Of a stretch of 64,000 nucleotides of DNA, positions 35,605 to 44,546 are shown in pieces; positions within the stretch are counted from its first letter, which is position 1, and the number at the start of each line of letters is the position of its first letter. The notes under the pieces are model-generated. The model was not told the origin of the DNA, did not search any database, and worked only from the letters and a program-made list of their open reading frames with translations. A program made the position numbers and the translations under genes. Source of the DNA: Limnobacter thiooxidans. Its GTDB lineage: Bacteria; Pseudomonadota; Gammaproteobacteria; Burkholderiales; Burkholderiaceae_B. The stretch lies in contig NZ_AP028947.1 of NCBI RefSeq assembly GCF_036323495.1, forward strand, positions 3,286,001-3,350,000, written 5' to 3'.

Positions 35605-37017
35605 TCAATGTCCCGCATGACCCGTTGGCTTGCGTACCTTCAATTCGATGTGGGGCTGCTGCTTTTGCGCCAGTTTCATGCTCGGTTGGCCGGCACCGCT
35701 ACTGCGCGCAGGCTTGGCCAGTTCACCCGTAAACTCATAGGCAATAGTGCCCTCGGGGTGTTTGTACCAGCCAGGGTCTGAATAATCACCAGGCTTTTGA
35801 TCCTTGCGCACCTTCAGCATGCTGAACATGCCACCCATTTCAACCGAACCAAACGGTCCTTCCCCCGTCATCATGGGCAGAGTATTGTCGGGCAAGGGCA
35901 TTTGCATTTCCGACATGTCGGCCATGCCGCGCTCACCCATCACCATGTAATCAGGTATCAGCTTGGTGATTTTTTTCGTCATGCCACGATGATCAACACC
36001 AATCATCGTGGGCACATCGTGGCCCATGGCATTCATGGTGTGGTGGCTTTTGTGGCAATGAAATGCCCAGTCGCCCTCTTCACTCGCAATGAATTCCATT
36101 TGCCGCATTTGCCCCACCGCAATGTCCACGGTCACTTCGGGCCATCGGCCTGCCTTGGGTGTAGGCCCGCCGTCTGTGCCGGTCACTTCAAACTCGTGGC
36201 CATGAATGTGAATGGGGTGATTGGTCATGGTCAGGTTGCCCACGCGAAGTCGAACCCGATCATTTTTGCGTGCCACCAAGGGCGAAATACCCGGAAACAG
36301 GCGGCTGTTCCAGGTCCACAAATTGAAGTCGAGCATGGTCATGATTTTCGGTGTGTAGGCACCTGGATCAATGTCATAGGCGTTGAGCAAAAAGCAGTAA
36401 TCGCGATCCACATCACTGATCAGCGGGTGCTTGTTTTTCGGGTGCGTCACCCAGAACCCCATCATGCCCATGGCCATTTGCACCATTTCATCAGCATGCG
36501 GGTGGTACATGAAGGTGCCGGGCCTGCGGGCCTCAAATTCATACACAAAAGTTTTTCCGGCAGGAATACCAGGCTGGTTCAAGCCCGTCACCCCATCCAT
36601 TCCATTGGGCAAACGCTGGCCATGCCAGTGCACGCTGGTGTGCTCGGGCAACTTGTTGGTCACAAAAATACGCACGCGGTCGCCTTCCACTACTTCAATA
36701 GTGGGGCCGGGGCTTTGGCCGTTGTAACCCCACAGGTGGGCGGTCATGCCGGGTGCCATTTCACGCAACACGGGTTCAGCCACCAGGTGGAATTCCTTCA
36801 CACCCTGATTCATCCGCCAAGGCAAGGTCCAGCCATTGAGGGTCACCACCGGGTTGTAAGGCCGCCCTGTGTTGGGCACCAGAGGGGGCATGGTGTCCGG
36901 CGAAGTTTGTAAAACCGGTTCGGGCAAGGCGCTCATCGCCACTTTGCTCACGCTTGCGGCAGCCACTGCACCGCCTGTCAGTGCTGCTGCTTTAAAAAAA
37001 TCTCGTCTGGAAGTCAT
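35605..37017 (-). CDS. Multicopper oxidase (CopA/CumA-like), Tat-exported
   Basis: 470 residues from ATG 37017 with AAGGA 8 bases before it. The Tat signal reads TSRRDFFKAAALTGGAVAAA. Three cupredoxin domains carry the four copper motifs in order: HWHGQRLPNGMDG, YHPHADEMVQMAMGMMG, HPIHIHGHEF and FHCHKSHHTMNAMG (type 1 with HCH). Met-rich stretches (YMVMGERGMADMSEMQMP) match copper-handling oxidases. It likely oxidises Cu(I) in the periplasm. It lies 29 bp downstream of the TolC-like gene. Confidence 0.92.
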   Translation of the reverse strand: MTSRRDFFKAAALTGGAVAAASVSKVAMSALPEPVLQTSPDTMPPLVPNTGRPYNPVVTLNGWTLPWRMNQGVKEFHLVAEPVLREMAPGMTAHLWGYNGQSPGPTIEVVEGDRVRIFVTNKLPEHTSVHWHGQRLPNGMDGVTGLNQPGIPAGKTFVYEFEARRPGTFMYHPHADEMVQMAMGMMGFWVTHPKNKHPLISDVDRDYCFLLNAYDIDPGAYTPKIMTMLDFNLWTWNSRLFPGISPLVARKNDRVRLRVGNLTMTNHPIHIHGHEFEVTGTDGGPTPKAGRWPEVTVDIAVGQMRQMEFIASEEGDWAFHCHKSHHTMNAMGHDVPTMIGVDHRGMTKKITKLIPDYMVMGERGMADMSEMQMPLPDNTLPMMTGEGPFGSVEMGGMFSMLKVRKDQKPGDYSDPGWYKHPEGTIAYEFTGELAKPARSSGAGQPSMKLAQKQQPHIELKVRKPTGHAGH

Positions 37018-37046
37018 ATTTAAAATCCTTTTGTCTGTGCCATGGC

Positions 37047-38471
37047 TCAATGGCCACCGCCGGCGTTGCCGCCAGCATTTGCTGCCGCACCGCTGACCGA
37101 CACCGTCATGGGCTTGCCCACCACGGTGGCTTGCAAGGCCGCATCGGCCCGCCAGAAATCAGCTTGGGCGTTGATGGCTTGAACAACCGTATTCACCTGG
37201 TCGCGACTGTCTGCCAACAGTTCAAACACCCCAATGAACATACCGTTGTAACGCAGCAGGTTTTCATCGGCGATGGTTTGCTTCAGTGGCAAGATTTCAT
37301 CGCGGTAATGGCGTGCAATGTCGTAGGTGGTGCGGTAAGCCGAGTAGCTTTCCCGCAGGGTGGATTGCGCATTTCGTAGGGTGGCTTCAAGCCGGTTGGC
37401 CGCAGCCAGGGTATTGGCATTCATGGCGTCGCGTTTCATGCCGCCCCAGTCAAAAATCGGCAGGGCCAATTCAATCTCATACCCTTTTTTGTTGCTGCGC
37501 TCGCCCGTGTCGTTTTCAAAATCAGTGTCGTAACGCACACCCGCTTCAATGTCCAGAAAGCTGGCTATATTGCCCAACCCCTGCGATTTGACGCTGGCCT
37601 CAAAACCCTGTTTGGCCATGCGCACATCCAGGCGGTCTTCACCCCGCTTGGCCACCTCAGAAGGGGCCTTTGGTGCTTCAGGCAAATCGGGCAGGCGCTC
37701 GGGCAGCTTCAATTGTGCTGCCTGCTCACTGCTCAAACCCAGCATGCGAACCAGGGCCTCGCGGCTGCTGGTTGCCTTGTGCCGGGTGGCAGCCAAATTC
37801 ACGGCCGCATCGGCATAAAAGCTGTGCTGGCGTGCACGCTGCAAGCGGGTAAAATTGCCCACTTCCTGCATGCGCCGGGCCAGCTCAGCGCTGGTCTGCG
37901 CACTTTCAAACACCTGCTGCGCGTAGGTATGCGCCTGTTGGGCAGCCACTGCGTCAACCCAGGCCTGGCGAACCTGCGTCACCTGATCGACCACGTTGCC
38001 GGTCAACTGCAATTGCGCCCGGTCAATTTGCGTGCGGGCAATGCCTTGCCGGGCCGGAAAGCTTAGCAAGTCAAGCAGACCAAAACTGAGCAAACGGCCA
38101 AGCTCCAGCTCATCCCTGATGCGCAAACGCTCGAACGCAAACACCGGGTTGTGGATGCGGCCGCCCTGTGCAGCCAGGGCTGCTTGCGCCCAACTCTCGG
38201 CCAGTACGGTTTGAAACTGCGGGCTGTGGGTCAGCATTAGTTCCACCGCTGCAGGCTGGCTCAAGGGTTCTTTTAATATGTCACTGGCCTTGGCTGCCAT
38301 GGCCTGGCGCTGCGCATCAGTTTGAACAAGGCTTAATTGGCCCTTGGTAAAACCATTCAATTCCTGATTGGTCTGCTCGATCGACTCGTTGATGTTCACC
38401 GTGGCACAACCCGCGAGCAAAAGCACCGCCAAGGCAATGGATGTTTTTTGAACAGCAGGGGCGGTGTTCAT
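37047..38471 (-). CDS. TolC-family outer-membrane lipoprotein of the copper operon
   Basis: 474 residues. Lipobox LLAGC (Cys22) is followed by two outer-membrane efflux-protein repeats rich in Ala/Gln helices (AQQAHTYAQQVFESAQT, ALPIFDWGGMKRDAMNANTLAAANR). The C-terminus is Gly/His-rich (AANAGGNAGGGH). No RND pump or adaptor is adjacent, so its partner is unknown. It overlaps the upstream small gene by 4 bp and precedes the oxidase. Confidence 0.85.
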   Translation of the reverse strand: MNTAPAVQKTSIALAVLLLAGCATVNINESIEQTNQELNGFTKGQLSLVQTDAQRQAMAAKASDILKEPLSQPAAVELMLTHSPQFQTVLAESWAQAALAAQGGRIHNPVFAFERLRIRDELELGRLLSFGLLDLLSFPARQGIARTQIDRAQLQLTGNVVDQVTQVRQAWVDAVAAQQAHTYAQQVFESAQTSAELARRMQEVGNFTRLQRARQHSFYADAAVNLAATRHKATSSREALVRMLGLSSEQAAQLKLPERLPDLPEAPKAPSEVAKRGEDRLDVRMAKQGFEASVKSQGLGNIASFLDIEAGVRYDTDFENDTGERSNKKGYEIELALPIFDWGGMKRDAMNANTLAAANRLEATLRNAQSTLRESYSAYRTTYDIARHYRDEILPLKQTIADENLLRYNGMFIGVFELLADSRDQVNTVVQAINAQADFWRADAALQATVVGKPMTVSVSGAAANAGGNAGGGH

Positions 38472-38743
38472 CGCACACCTCCATTCTTCTGTTGAACGGG
38501 CATTTCTTCTTTTGGCTGAGCCGGGCTTTCGCTGTTTTCATAAGGCTCGCGGGCGTAGACACGCCAGCCACCAATTTCATCAACCAATTCATTCATTGTG
38601 GGCCAGTTTTGAATTTCAAGGTCCGAATAGGCCTGGTAGCCCTCAAAAGCCGATTGATATTCAAGTGTTTGCGCTGCTGTGTCGCTGTGGACAGGCCATG
38701 CCAAACCCCACAAGGCCAGCGCGACTAGGTAATGGAGCTTCAT
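38468..38743 (-). CDS. Small secreted protein of the copper operon
   Basis: 91 residues from ATG 38743 with a signal peptide cleaved near PVHSD (about residue 20). The mature part, with AFEGYQAYSDLEIQNWPTMNELVDEIGGWRVYAREP, is recalled from copper-resistance clusters of related bacteria, but I know no function. It lacks Cys and has few metal-binding residues. It overlaps the TolC-like gene by 4 bp. Confidence 0.65.
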   Translation of the reverse strand: MKLHYLVALALWGLAWPVHSDTAAQTLEYQSAFEGYQAYSDLEIQNWPTMNELVDEIGGWRVYAREPYENSESPAQPKEEMPVQQKNGGVR

Positions 38744-38807
38744 AAATCCTCGCAATCATTCAATACAAAGGGCAAGCGCAGTGGTTCATCCACCCCTTGC
38801 CCGCGAA

Positions 38808-39230
38808 TCAGATGGCGAGTAACTTTGGCGGTCGGTCTATTCGACGCGTGTCGGCCGAATAAGGAAGCTGGGAGGAAGAAACGGGGTGAATGGTGTCGTG
38901 CTGCACCACATCAAAACTGATCTGAGACATTGAAACCAAAACCACCGCGCAGGTGGGTGCGCAATTGCAGCAACCGTGGAGCGACTTCATCAGTTTTTTG
39001 GATGAATCCGAACTGGTGTGCTCACTGGCGGCGCTGGTGTGCATGCTGTGGTCCATGCCGCTGTGCTCCACCACGTGGGCTGAGCCGGCGGCACCGCTGA
39101 CCTGTGTCGAAGCCTTGCCCTGCAAGTGGCATGCAAACATGGTGGCCTGCGCCATGCCTTGAACAGGCAACGCACACAACATCATCCACAGTAGAACGGT
39201 TTTGACCACTTTTGTCATAGATCGCAACAT
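38808..39230 (-). CDS. His/Met/Cys-rich secreted protein, CopL/DUF2946-like
   Basis: 140 residues from ATG 39230 with AGGTG before it (ATG 39218 also possible); the open frame further upstream lies over the next gene and is not used. The signal peptide ends near GMAQA. The mature part has VVEHSGMDHSMHTS and the Cys cluster LHGCCNCAPTC, then ends RRIDRPPKLLAI, a tail that I associate with CopL/DUF2946 proteins encoded before copA/copB. It probably binds copper. It lies 64 bp upstream of the small secreted protein gene and may lead the operon. Confidence 0.6.
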   Translation of the reverse strand: MLRSMTKVVKTVLLWMMLCALPVQGMAQATMFACHLQGKASTQVSGAAGSAHVVEHSGMDHSMHTSAASEHTSSDSSKKLMKSLHGCCNCAPTCAVVLVSMSQISFDVVQHDTIHPVSSSQLPYSADTRRIDRPPKLLAI

Positions 39231-39283
39231 AGCACCTGTACATCGACTCGGCAAGCCGGGAAAGGTTGCATTCCATCCGCAAG

Positions 39284-41470
39284 CTAACTCAGCGCACCTA
39301 GTCTTTTCAACTGCTTGACCAACAATGCGCGCACTACCCTGGCTTGTAAACCACGAGGCTGGGTCAGATCCATTCGCGCCAGGTAAAGCGTGGCCGCCGC
39401 GGGCGGTTTGCCAGCCATCAGGGTGCTCAACAACAACTTCCATTTGGGTGTGGTGGCGGCTTGGGCTTTCACCCGGCTCAAGGCTTGGGCAAGCACCCAC
39501 TCTTGCTCCGTGAAGTCGCACCCCAGGGGAAAGGCGGGCAACAAGCCTTGTTGCTCCAACGCAGTCAACCGGGCAGCAAGGTTGTCGGGGGTGTTGTGTC
39601 GAAATGCCTCGGGAATTTGATAATCCGATTCGATCTTGCCTGCTTCCTGGGCTTGTTTCAACAGCGCAGCCTGAAAGCGGGAATCTGCGACTTCAATCAG
39701 CGCTTTAGCCACATCAGAGTCCGACTTACCACGCAAGTCGGCGATGCCGTATTCGGTCACCACAATGTCGCGCAGGTGCCGGGGTATGGTGCAATGGCCG
39801 TAATTGAACACAATATTGCTGCTGGCCTTGCCACCGGTTTCGTTCTCGCGCACGGAACGAATCATCAAGATACTGCGCGCCGTGGGCAACTGGTGCGCCA
39901 TGGCGACAAAATTATACTGCCCGCCAACGCCGGAAATAACCCGGCCATCGGCCAAACCATCGGACACCACCGCCCCACCCAGTGTGGCCACGATGCCGGT
40001 GTTGATAAACCGGGCATGCATGCGCTGCGCACTGTACAAGCCGTGGTTCAAATCGAGTTGATTCACATGCTCAACGCCCAGCATGTGAATGGCATCGCGC
40101 TCGGCTTGTGGCATGTTCTTCAACGCGGAATACATGGCGCTTGGGCCCAGGAAAAAACCGGCATGCAGTACGGTGCCACCCTTCAGTTTCGCGCCTGCGC
40201 CATTGCTGGCCAACCCCTGCTCAGCCAAAGCCTGCCTGGCCTGCGGGTCAGCTAAATTGGCCAATACCCGTTGGCCGGTGGGCAACACCAGCCAAACCCC
40301 ATCGAGCAACACCTGGTCGTTTAGCAAGCCATGGCGCTTGAATGCTGCAAGGTCGACAGGCGTGATTTCCCGCATTCCCAGTTCCGCCAGGTCGTCGAAT
40401 ACAGCCGGGGTCAGCGCGCCTGGGTCAAGCCTGCCCTGGTTGACAAGTTGCTGCAAAGCCCAGTGATCGTAAACCTTGCGCTTCAATACCCCAACCTGCA
40501 TCAGGTGCAAAAAGCCATCTACAAACATTTCCGTTGCACCGTACAGGCCCGAATCAAAAGCGGCTTTGCCACCTGTTTGTTCAGCCAGTGCGTGGCCAGC
40601 GCTTGTCCAGTGAAGCGCCTTCAACACTTTTTGATAATCCGGATTGGCCGTGTGCCGCAAGCCCAAGGCATGCACCACTGCGTCGCCCAAAGCGCCGATG
40701 CCCACCTGCAAGGTACCACCATCGCGAACCAGCGCACTGGCATAAAACCCCAAGGCATAGTCCACCAGCCCCACCGGCAATTTCGGCGTGGAAAACAGGG
40801 TGGTGCTGTACCGGGGGTGGTCCACCACCAAATCGAATTCCTCGCAAGGTACCAGGGCGCTGTGGCCCATGTAGGGCAGGTGCTGATTCACCACACCCAC
40901 CACCAGGTGGGCGCGACCACTTTCCTGCAACATGCGCACCAGTTCAATTGACGTATCCGGATTACAACTCAGGGAATAGTGTGTGGCCTCGTCTTTTTCA
41001 GGCTTGCAAACCGCCTGCATGGCCAGGTTGCAGCCCAAGTGAAAAATATCCCGCGCGGCTGTAGTGTAGTTGGTGCTGACATAATTTTGCTGGGCAATTG
41101 TGTTGCTCAGGCGGCTGCCCGGTTTGAAGAAAAACTCCTGCAGCTTCACATTGGCGGGCAATTTTCCCTGCGTGGCATCGACGGCATACAACAGGTCTGG
41201 GCAGTCGCCCCACACACGGTCCACAAAAGGTTTTAGAAATGCAGCTTCAATGGCAGTGCCGCCCACGGGCTTTTCAAGTGACAAGGCGGTGAGGATCGTC
41301 AATTCAATCGATGGATCGGCTTTGGCTCGACCGTACAGGGCGTTGATCAGTTCAGGCGGCTTGCCCAGGCCCAAGGGCAAACCCACCCGAATCTGCTTGC
41401 CAAGCCGCTGAAGAATTTCGTCCACGCACAGTTCAACATGGTCCAAAACCAGGGGTTTGTGTGTGGGCAT
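39284..41470 (-). CDS. Acetyl-CoA hydrolase/transferase family protein
   Basis: 728 residues from ATG 41470 (GAGA before it). It transfers or hydrolyses CoA on acyl-CoA. The N-terminal part has IRVGLPLGLGKPPELINALYGRA, and the C-terminal domain has VSDGLADGRVISGVGGQYNFV and VVTEYGIADLRGKSD, with the catalytic-type Glu in TEYGIADLRGK. It is longer than the usual 430-500 residues, with an insertion in the middle and an extra C-terminal region; long members of this kind are known in beta-proteobacteria. The acyl substrate is unknown. Confidence 0.85.
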   Translation of the reverse strand: MPTHKPLVLDHVELCVDEILQRLGKQIRVGLPLGLGKPPELINALYGRAKADPSIELTILTALSLEKPVGGTAIEAAFLKPFVDRVWGDCPDLLYAVDATQGKLPANVKLQEFFFKPGSRLSNTIAQQNYVSTNYTTAARDIFHLGCNLAMQAVCKPEKDEATHYSLSCNPDTSIELVRMLQESGRAHLVVGVVNQHLPYMGHSALVPCEEFDLVVDHPRYSTTLFSTPKLPVGLVDYALGFYASALVRDGGTLQVGIGALGDAVVHALGLRHTANPDYQKVLKALHWTSAGHALAEQTGGKAAFDSGLYGATEMFVDGFLHLMQVGVLKRKVYDHWALQQLVNQGRLDPGALTPAVFDDLAELGMREITPVDLAAFKRHGLLNDQVLLDGVWLVLPTGQRVLANLADPQARQALAEQGLASNGAGAKLKGGTVLHAGFFLGPSAMYSALKNMPQAERDAIHMLGVEHVNQLDLNHGLYSAQRMHARFINTGIVATLGGAVVSDGLADGRVISGVGGQYNFVAMAHQLPTARSILMIRSVRENETGGKASSNIVFNYGHCTIPRHLRDIVVTEYGIADLRGKSDSDVAKALIEVADSRFQAALLKQAQEAGKIESDYQIPEAFRHNTPDNLAARLTALEQQGLLPAFPLGCDFTEQEWVLAQALSRVKAQAATTPKWKLLLSTLMAGKPPAAATLYLARMDLTQPRGLQARVVRALLVKQLKRLGALS

Positions 41471-41496
41471 GAATTCTCGCAACGGTTAAGTGGTCA

Positions 41497-42516
41497 TTAA
41501 GCAGCCACCTTCATGTTCGCTGCGATGGCGCTGGCTGTCATGGCGGCCGGGGACTTGTTCAGGTAGTCCTGAGCCAATTTACTCGAGCCTTCTTTGACTG
41601 GGTCATACCAGGGGCTGAAGTACGGCAACTGTTGCAACACCAACCACAAGGGGTTGGGCAACAGGCCCTTGCGGGAATCCTTGAACCACTCAATCCACAT
41701 CCAAGGTTTGTACACGGCGGGCTTTTTCTTTGCAAACCGAGGGTCCTGCCCCGCAATATTGGCTGCGCCGTCCACCCACAAACCGATGATCATCGGCACC
41801 ACGACCGCGGCCAGGTAATAGCGTGACAAATAATCGCCGCCCAGGTGTTTGTAAAGGTCGAAAGCCACACTGCGGTGCTCTACTTCTTCTGCACCGTGCC
41901 AGCGAATCAGGTCGAGCAGCACCTCGTCGGCATTCAACTTGTCCCAAGTCTTGTTTTCGAGCACATACATGCCCAACACACAGGTCATGTGCTCGATGGT
42001 GGCCACCAGTCCCAAACGGGTCAGCAACCAGCGGTGCTCCAGCCAAGCGGGCACCTTTCGGCCGAAGGGGTTGTCGTCCAGCACCACGTCAAACAGCCAC
42101 TTCATGAGCTTCTGGTTGCGCTCGGTCTTGATTCCCCGTGCAGCCAGGTATTCTTCGGTGGCCGAGGCATGACCGCGCGCGTGCATGGCTTCCTGCTTGA
42201 TAAAGCCCCGCACATCTTCTTTCAGCTTTTCATCGGTCACCAGGGGTAGCGCCTTGTTGTACAGGCGACAGAACCAGAATTCGCCGGCAGGCAAAATCAG
42301 GTTGATTTCATTGATGAAATAGCTTGAAAAAGGCTCGTTGGGTATCCAGTCCAGGGGTGTTTCCGACCAATCAAACTTCACATTGCGTTGCTTTAAAGGA
42401 ATGTCAGTATTGGACGCAGGGCGTGATTGTTTCTGCGCTGAGCGCAAGCCTTTCAGAACGTTCATTTCAGTCTCCACCAGCGCCATCGGCAGGCGCCTTT
42501 GCTGGTTGTTATTCAT
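41497..42516 (-). CDS. Metal-dependent hydrolase family PF10118
   Basis: About 339 residues; the start is uncertain (ATG at 42534, 42516 or 42486; 42516 has GAAG 6 bases before it). The helical ferritin-like pattern FIKQEAMHARGHASATEEYL, TIEHMTCVLGMYVLE and WHGAEEVEHRSVAFDLY gives the Glu/His set of a di-metal site, typical of PF10118. Its function is not established. It precedes and is probably co-transcribed with the CoA-transferase/hydrolase gene (26-bp gap). Confidence 0.8.
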   Translation of the reverse strand: MNNNQQRRLPMALVETEMNVLKGLRSAQKQSRPASNTDIPLKQRNVKFDWSETPLDWIPNEPFSSYFINEINLILPAGEFWFCRLYNKALPLVTDEKLKEDVRGFIKQEAMHARGHASATEEYLAARGIKTERNQKLMKWLFDVVLDDNPFGRKVPAWLEHRWLLTRLGLVATIEHMTCVLGMYVLENKTWDKLNADEVLLDLIRWHGAEEVEHRSVAFDLYKHLGGDYLSRYYLAAVVVPMIIGLWVDGAANIAGQDPRFAKKKPAVYKPWMWIEWFKDSRKGLLPNPLWLVLQQLPYFSPWYDPVKEGSSKLAQDYLNKSPAAMTASAIAANMKVAA

Positions 42517-42691
42517 GACATTCTTCAATGTCATTGTTATTTTTTTGATATTAGCTCCAAAAACCAAGCGATGCATAAAAATTTGCTTGAGGCATCACAC
42601 TAAAACTGTGAATTCAAGTTGAACCAATATGCGTACTTGTTTACTTAATTAAGGAGAAACCCGTAAAACAACTTGACCGGCGAGAATTATC

Positions 42692-44488
42692 ATGTGCGAA
42701 ACCGTCTCCGGAGCAGCGGCTCACCCCCACCCAGCTGCCACAGAAGAATCAGTACAACATCCAGGCCCAGCCGATGCGCAAGGCGCCCAGAACTGGCTTG
42801 AAGAGGCTGGAAAAATCAAACCCCCTCCCATTGCTGCCCCTCAGGAACAATGGCTGGACTACTCTGAAAACGTTGCAAAAGCCGCAAACCTACCTGCTGG
42901 CTTGGTCACAGAGATGATTCAATCCAAAGGAGCTGCCAATGCCTCTGGCTCACATGCCGCGGGCGATGGCACCGGAGAGCAGGTTTATGGACCACTCTCC
43001 GTACACGGAGGGCTGCTGGAAGGCGGAGTCTACGGTGAAACTTCACACGCCCTGAAAGACTCTGCAGGCAAAGCACTAACGGCGGAAGCCATGAGTGACC
43101 CCGCAAAAGCGATTACCGCGGGGGTTCAACACCTGAAGCAGTTGGTTGATCTTTACGAGGGCGATACCACCAAAGCACTGAACCATTATGAAACTGGTGA
43201 TGCCACCAACAGCGAGCACCCCTTGAAAAGCTGGTGTGATGGTTCCACCTGCCCGGATGATACTGAGGCCCATGCTGCCACGCATGGCGCAGAGGCAAGC
43301 AAGCCAGTGCTCAAAATGCGAACGGATGAAGCAGAGAGTGCTGGAGTCAGTACGGCAGCGGCTAGCGCTGGGCATGGTGGTCACGGCGGAAGCACCGTCA
43401 CAGAATCTGCAACGGCAACAGCAGGTGGACATGGCGGTCACGGCGGTGGTGCCACAGAAACCGCAACAGCAACAGCAGGTGGACATGGCGGTCACAGCGG
43501 TGGTGCCACAGAAACCGCAACAGCAACAGCGGGTGGACATGGTGGTCCGGGCGGAGGCACCATTACAGAATCTGCAACGGCAGCAGCAGGTGGACATGGT
43601 GGTCACGGCGGTGGTGCCACAGAAACCGCAACCGCAATAGAAACAGCAGGTGGACATGGTGGTCACGGCGGTGCCACAGAAACCGCAACCGCAATAGAAA
43701 CAGCGGGTGGGCATGGAGGTCATGGAGGTGGTGGTGCCACAGAAACCGCAACGGCGGCAGCGGGTGGGCATGGAGGTGGTGTACACGCACAACAGGGTAG
43801 TGCTCCTAAACATGGACTGACTGGTCTTGGCACTGACAGGTCACTGGGTGAATACATCACGCCTGACTCCCATGGGCCTAGCCAGCACATCGGCGAAAGT
43901 CATGGCCTGGGTTTTCTGATGCACCGCCCTACACATGATGCGGCAATGGAGACCGTTTTCGGGAGCCCCGCCAGCGAAGTGATCTCATCCATACAGTCCA
44001 CACTGGAAAAAACGGGCACCTACCTGAACAACAAACCAGATACAGAAAAAATCAAGGGCGCTTACCTGACCGGCAACATGTTGATGAAGCAGGCCATGCT
44101 TCCTGCAGGTTCATTTGGCTCGGAAAAAGAGGCGGGCGCGGTATATGCCCAAGCCAAGCTCAAAGCCATCGATGGAGATGTAGCCGGCCTTAAAAGCCTG
44201 ATCGCATCGAACGGCGGTGATACGTTTGGCCTGACCGACGACCAGTTATTGAATGTGTGGGCCACCAATGAACACAACAACCTGCACGGCATTCTTGATG
44301 CAGGAAGCACAATTGGGCAGTCTATCCACATGACCTCGCTGAATGATGGTGCGAAAGATAAAACTGCCAAAGGTACTTTGGGTGGCTACAATGACAAGGG
44401 CGCTTACCCTCAGTGGGGTTGGTTTGAAGATGCCAAAAGTGTGACAACTCTGTTTGGAGTACAGGCCCGTCAGGGTCAGGCAGCCTGA
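42692..44488 (+). CDS. Gly/His-repeat protein with degenerate transglycosylase-like domain
   Basis: 598 residues with no signal peptide. Residues about 50-185 resemble a lytic-transglycosylase (SLT) fold: NVAKAANLPAGLVTEMIQSKG, YGPLSVHGGLL, then SDPAKAITAGVQHLKQLVDLYEGDTTKALNHYETG, as in DPxxNIxxGxxYLxxL..ALxxYNxG. The catalytic Glu expected after Ile-Gln-Ser is Lys. Residues about 226-363 are eight imperfect 18-20-residue repeats of GGHGGHGGGATETATA type. The C-terminal 235 residues are unrecognised. No close operon partner. It could be an unconventional secreted protein, but no secretion signal is seen. Confidence 0.7.
   Translation: MCETVSGAAAHPHPAATEESVQHPGPADAQGAQNWLEEAGKIKPPPIAAPQEQWLDYSENVAKAANLPAGLVTEMIQSKGAANASGSHAAGDGTGEQVYGPLSVHGGLLEGGVYGETSHALKDSAGKALTAEAMSDPAKAITAGVQHLKQLVDLYEGDTTKALNHYETGDATNSEHPLKSWCDGSTCPDDTEAHAATHGAEASKPVLKMRTDEAESAGVSTAAASAGHGGHGGSTVTESATATAGGHGGHGGGATETATATAGGHGGHSGGATETATATAGGHGGPGGGTITESATAAAGGHGGHGGGATETATAIETAGGHGGHGGATETATAIETAGGHGGHGGGGATETATAAAGGHGGGVHAQQGSAPKHGLTGLGTDRSLGEYITPDSHGPSQHIGESHGLGFLMHRPTHDAAMETVFGSPASEVISSIQSTLEKTGTYLNNKPDTEKIKGAYLTGNMLMKQAMLPAGSFGSEKEAGAVYAQAKLKAIDGDVAGLKSLIASNGGDTFGLTDDQLLNVWATNEHNNLHGILDAGSTIGQSIHMTSLNDGAKDKTAKGTLGGYNDKGAYPQWGWFEDAKSVTTLFGVQARQGQAA
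43369..43780 (+). repeat. Coding tandem repeats, about 54-60-bp units
   Basis: About eight in-frame units, each built on GGTGGACATGGYGGTCACGG followed by a GCCACAGAAACCGCAAC-like stretch. The units vary in length by whole codons, encoding GGHGGHGGGATETATA with inserts such as IETA. Such arrays expand and contract by slippage. Confidence 0.85.
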
Positions 44489-44546
44489 TCAGGCTGCCCG
44501 CTCAAGGCACACTGTAAAAACGTGCCAATATCCATATTCAAACCAA

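Noticed and set aside
35797..36912. 371-residue His-rich plus-strand frame
   Set aside because: Antisense shadow of the multicopper oxidase. His richness mirrors the oxidase codons.
39461..40255. 264-residue plus-strand frame
   Set aside because: Antisense to the acetyl-CoA hydrolase/transferase gene, without recognisable domains.
43369..43780. Possible CRISPR array in the tandem repeats
   Set aside because: The repeats are in frame inside a gene, vary in length by codons, and have no spacer-like unique segments.
43076..43813. 245-residue Cys-rich frame on the minus strand opposite the Gly/His repeats
   Set aside because: It arises from the reverse complement of the tandem coding repeats (GGHGG read backwards gives Cys/Phe/Thr patterns). 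No ribosome site or family resemblance.
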